A stretch of 17,031 nucleotides of DNA from an uncultured Panacagrimonas sp. (GTDB lineage: Bacteria; Pseudomonadota; Gammaproteobacteria; Nevskiales; Nevskiaceae), in assembly GCA_946481265.1 (NCBI GenBank), contig CAMLNE010000047.1, positions 1-17,031 of the forward strand, read 5' to 3'. Of the stretch, positions 16,937 through 17,031 are shown piece after piece (the first letter of the stretch is position 1; every line of letters begins with the position of its first letter). A program made the position numbers and the translations under genes. Under the pieces are notes generated by a model. It did not search any database. It saw only the letters and a program-made list of their open reading frames with translations, and was not told the origin of the DNA.

Positions 16937-17031
16937 GCCCGCGAAGGAACAGCGGGAAGAGCCCGGAGGAATGGAAGCGGGCGTTGCCACCGTCGTGCGT
17001 TCCGCCGGACGTTCTCCCGCGGTTCCTCCCG

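Noticed and set aside
16971..17031. Possible gene start at ATG 16971 running off the right edge
   Set aside because: Only about 20 codons are visible and the GGAGG lies too close to the ATG to be a normal ribosome site.

Overview
This window looks like a chromosomal segment from a high-GC gammaproteobacterium, most probably of the Xanthomonadales/Lysobacterales (Stenotrophomonas, Lysobacter or Rhodanobacter relatives). The evidence is strong G/C preference at third codon positions, gammaproteobacterial-type PurT, MutM and TypA proteins, a PrcB-like lipoprotein, and a fused phosphatase/synthase for glucosylglycerol of the kind described in Stenotrophomonas. I see no phage, insertion sequence, tRNA, rRNA or CRISPR array. 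This is mostly core and metabolic genome, not an accessory island.

Layout. Positions 1-2045 hold three minus-strand genes: a membrane-bound PlsC/YihG-type acyltransferase cut by the left edge, then a PrcB-like lipoprotein whose stop overlaps the GTG start of a secreted NTF2/SnoaL-like protein. From 2239 to 10505 everything is on the plus strand: an orphan GspE/PulE/PilB-type ATPase; a phosphate uptake pair (DUF47/PhoU-like protein and Pit permease, overlapping by one base); the DNA repair glycosylase MutM; an Old Yellow Enzyme family flavoprotein; and a bifunctional glucosylglycerol-phosphate synthase/phosphatase (GgpPS). Facing it, 10601-12043 on the minus strand encodes a GH13_18 (sucrose-phosphorylase-like) enzyme. 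From 12184 to the end the plus strand carries purT, a small gene of unknown function, typA/bipA and a secreted histidine-rich protein followed by a textbook intrinsic terminator.

How the genes fit together. The most informative pair is GgpPS with the convergent GH13_18 enzyme. GgpPS should make the compatible solute glucosylglycerol from ADP-glucose and glycerol 3-phosphate. The GH13_18 enzyme has the family's catalytic triad but lacks the aspartate that sucrose phosphorylases use to hold fructose, so I infer that it is a glucosylglycerol phosphorylase recovering glucose 1-phosphate and glycerol. Together they would be a compact build-and-recycle module for osmoprotection. The phosphate uptake pair is a second clear functional unit. 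The rest look like independently expressed housekeeping or envelope genes.

Regulatory points of note: GTTCA-type direct repeats upstream of the histidine-rich gene, a perfect inverted repeat around a possible -10 element upstream of typA, and several genes with no visible Shine-Dalgarno sequence (mutM, the GH13_18 gene, purT, typA). No wholly new system is evident; the glucosylglycerol module and the histidine-rich gene are the best candidates for follow-up.
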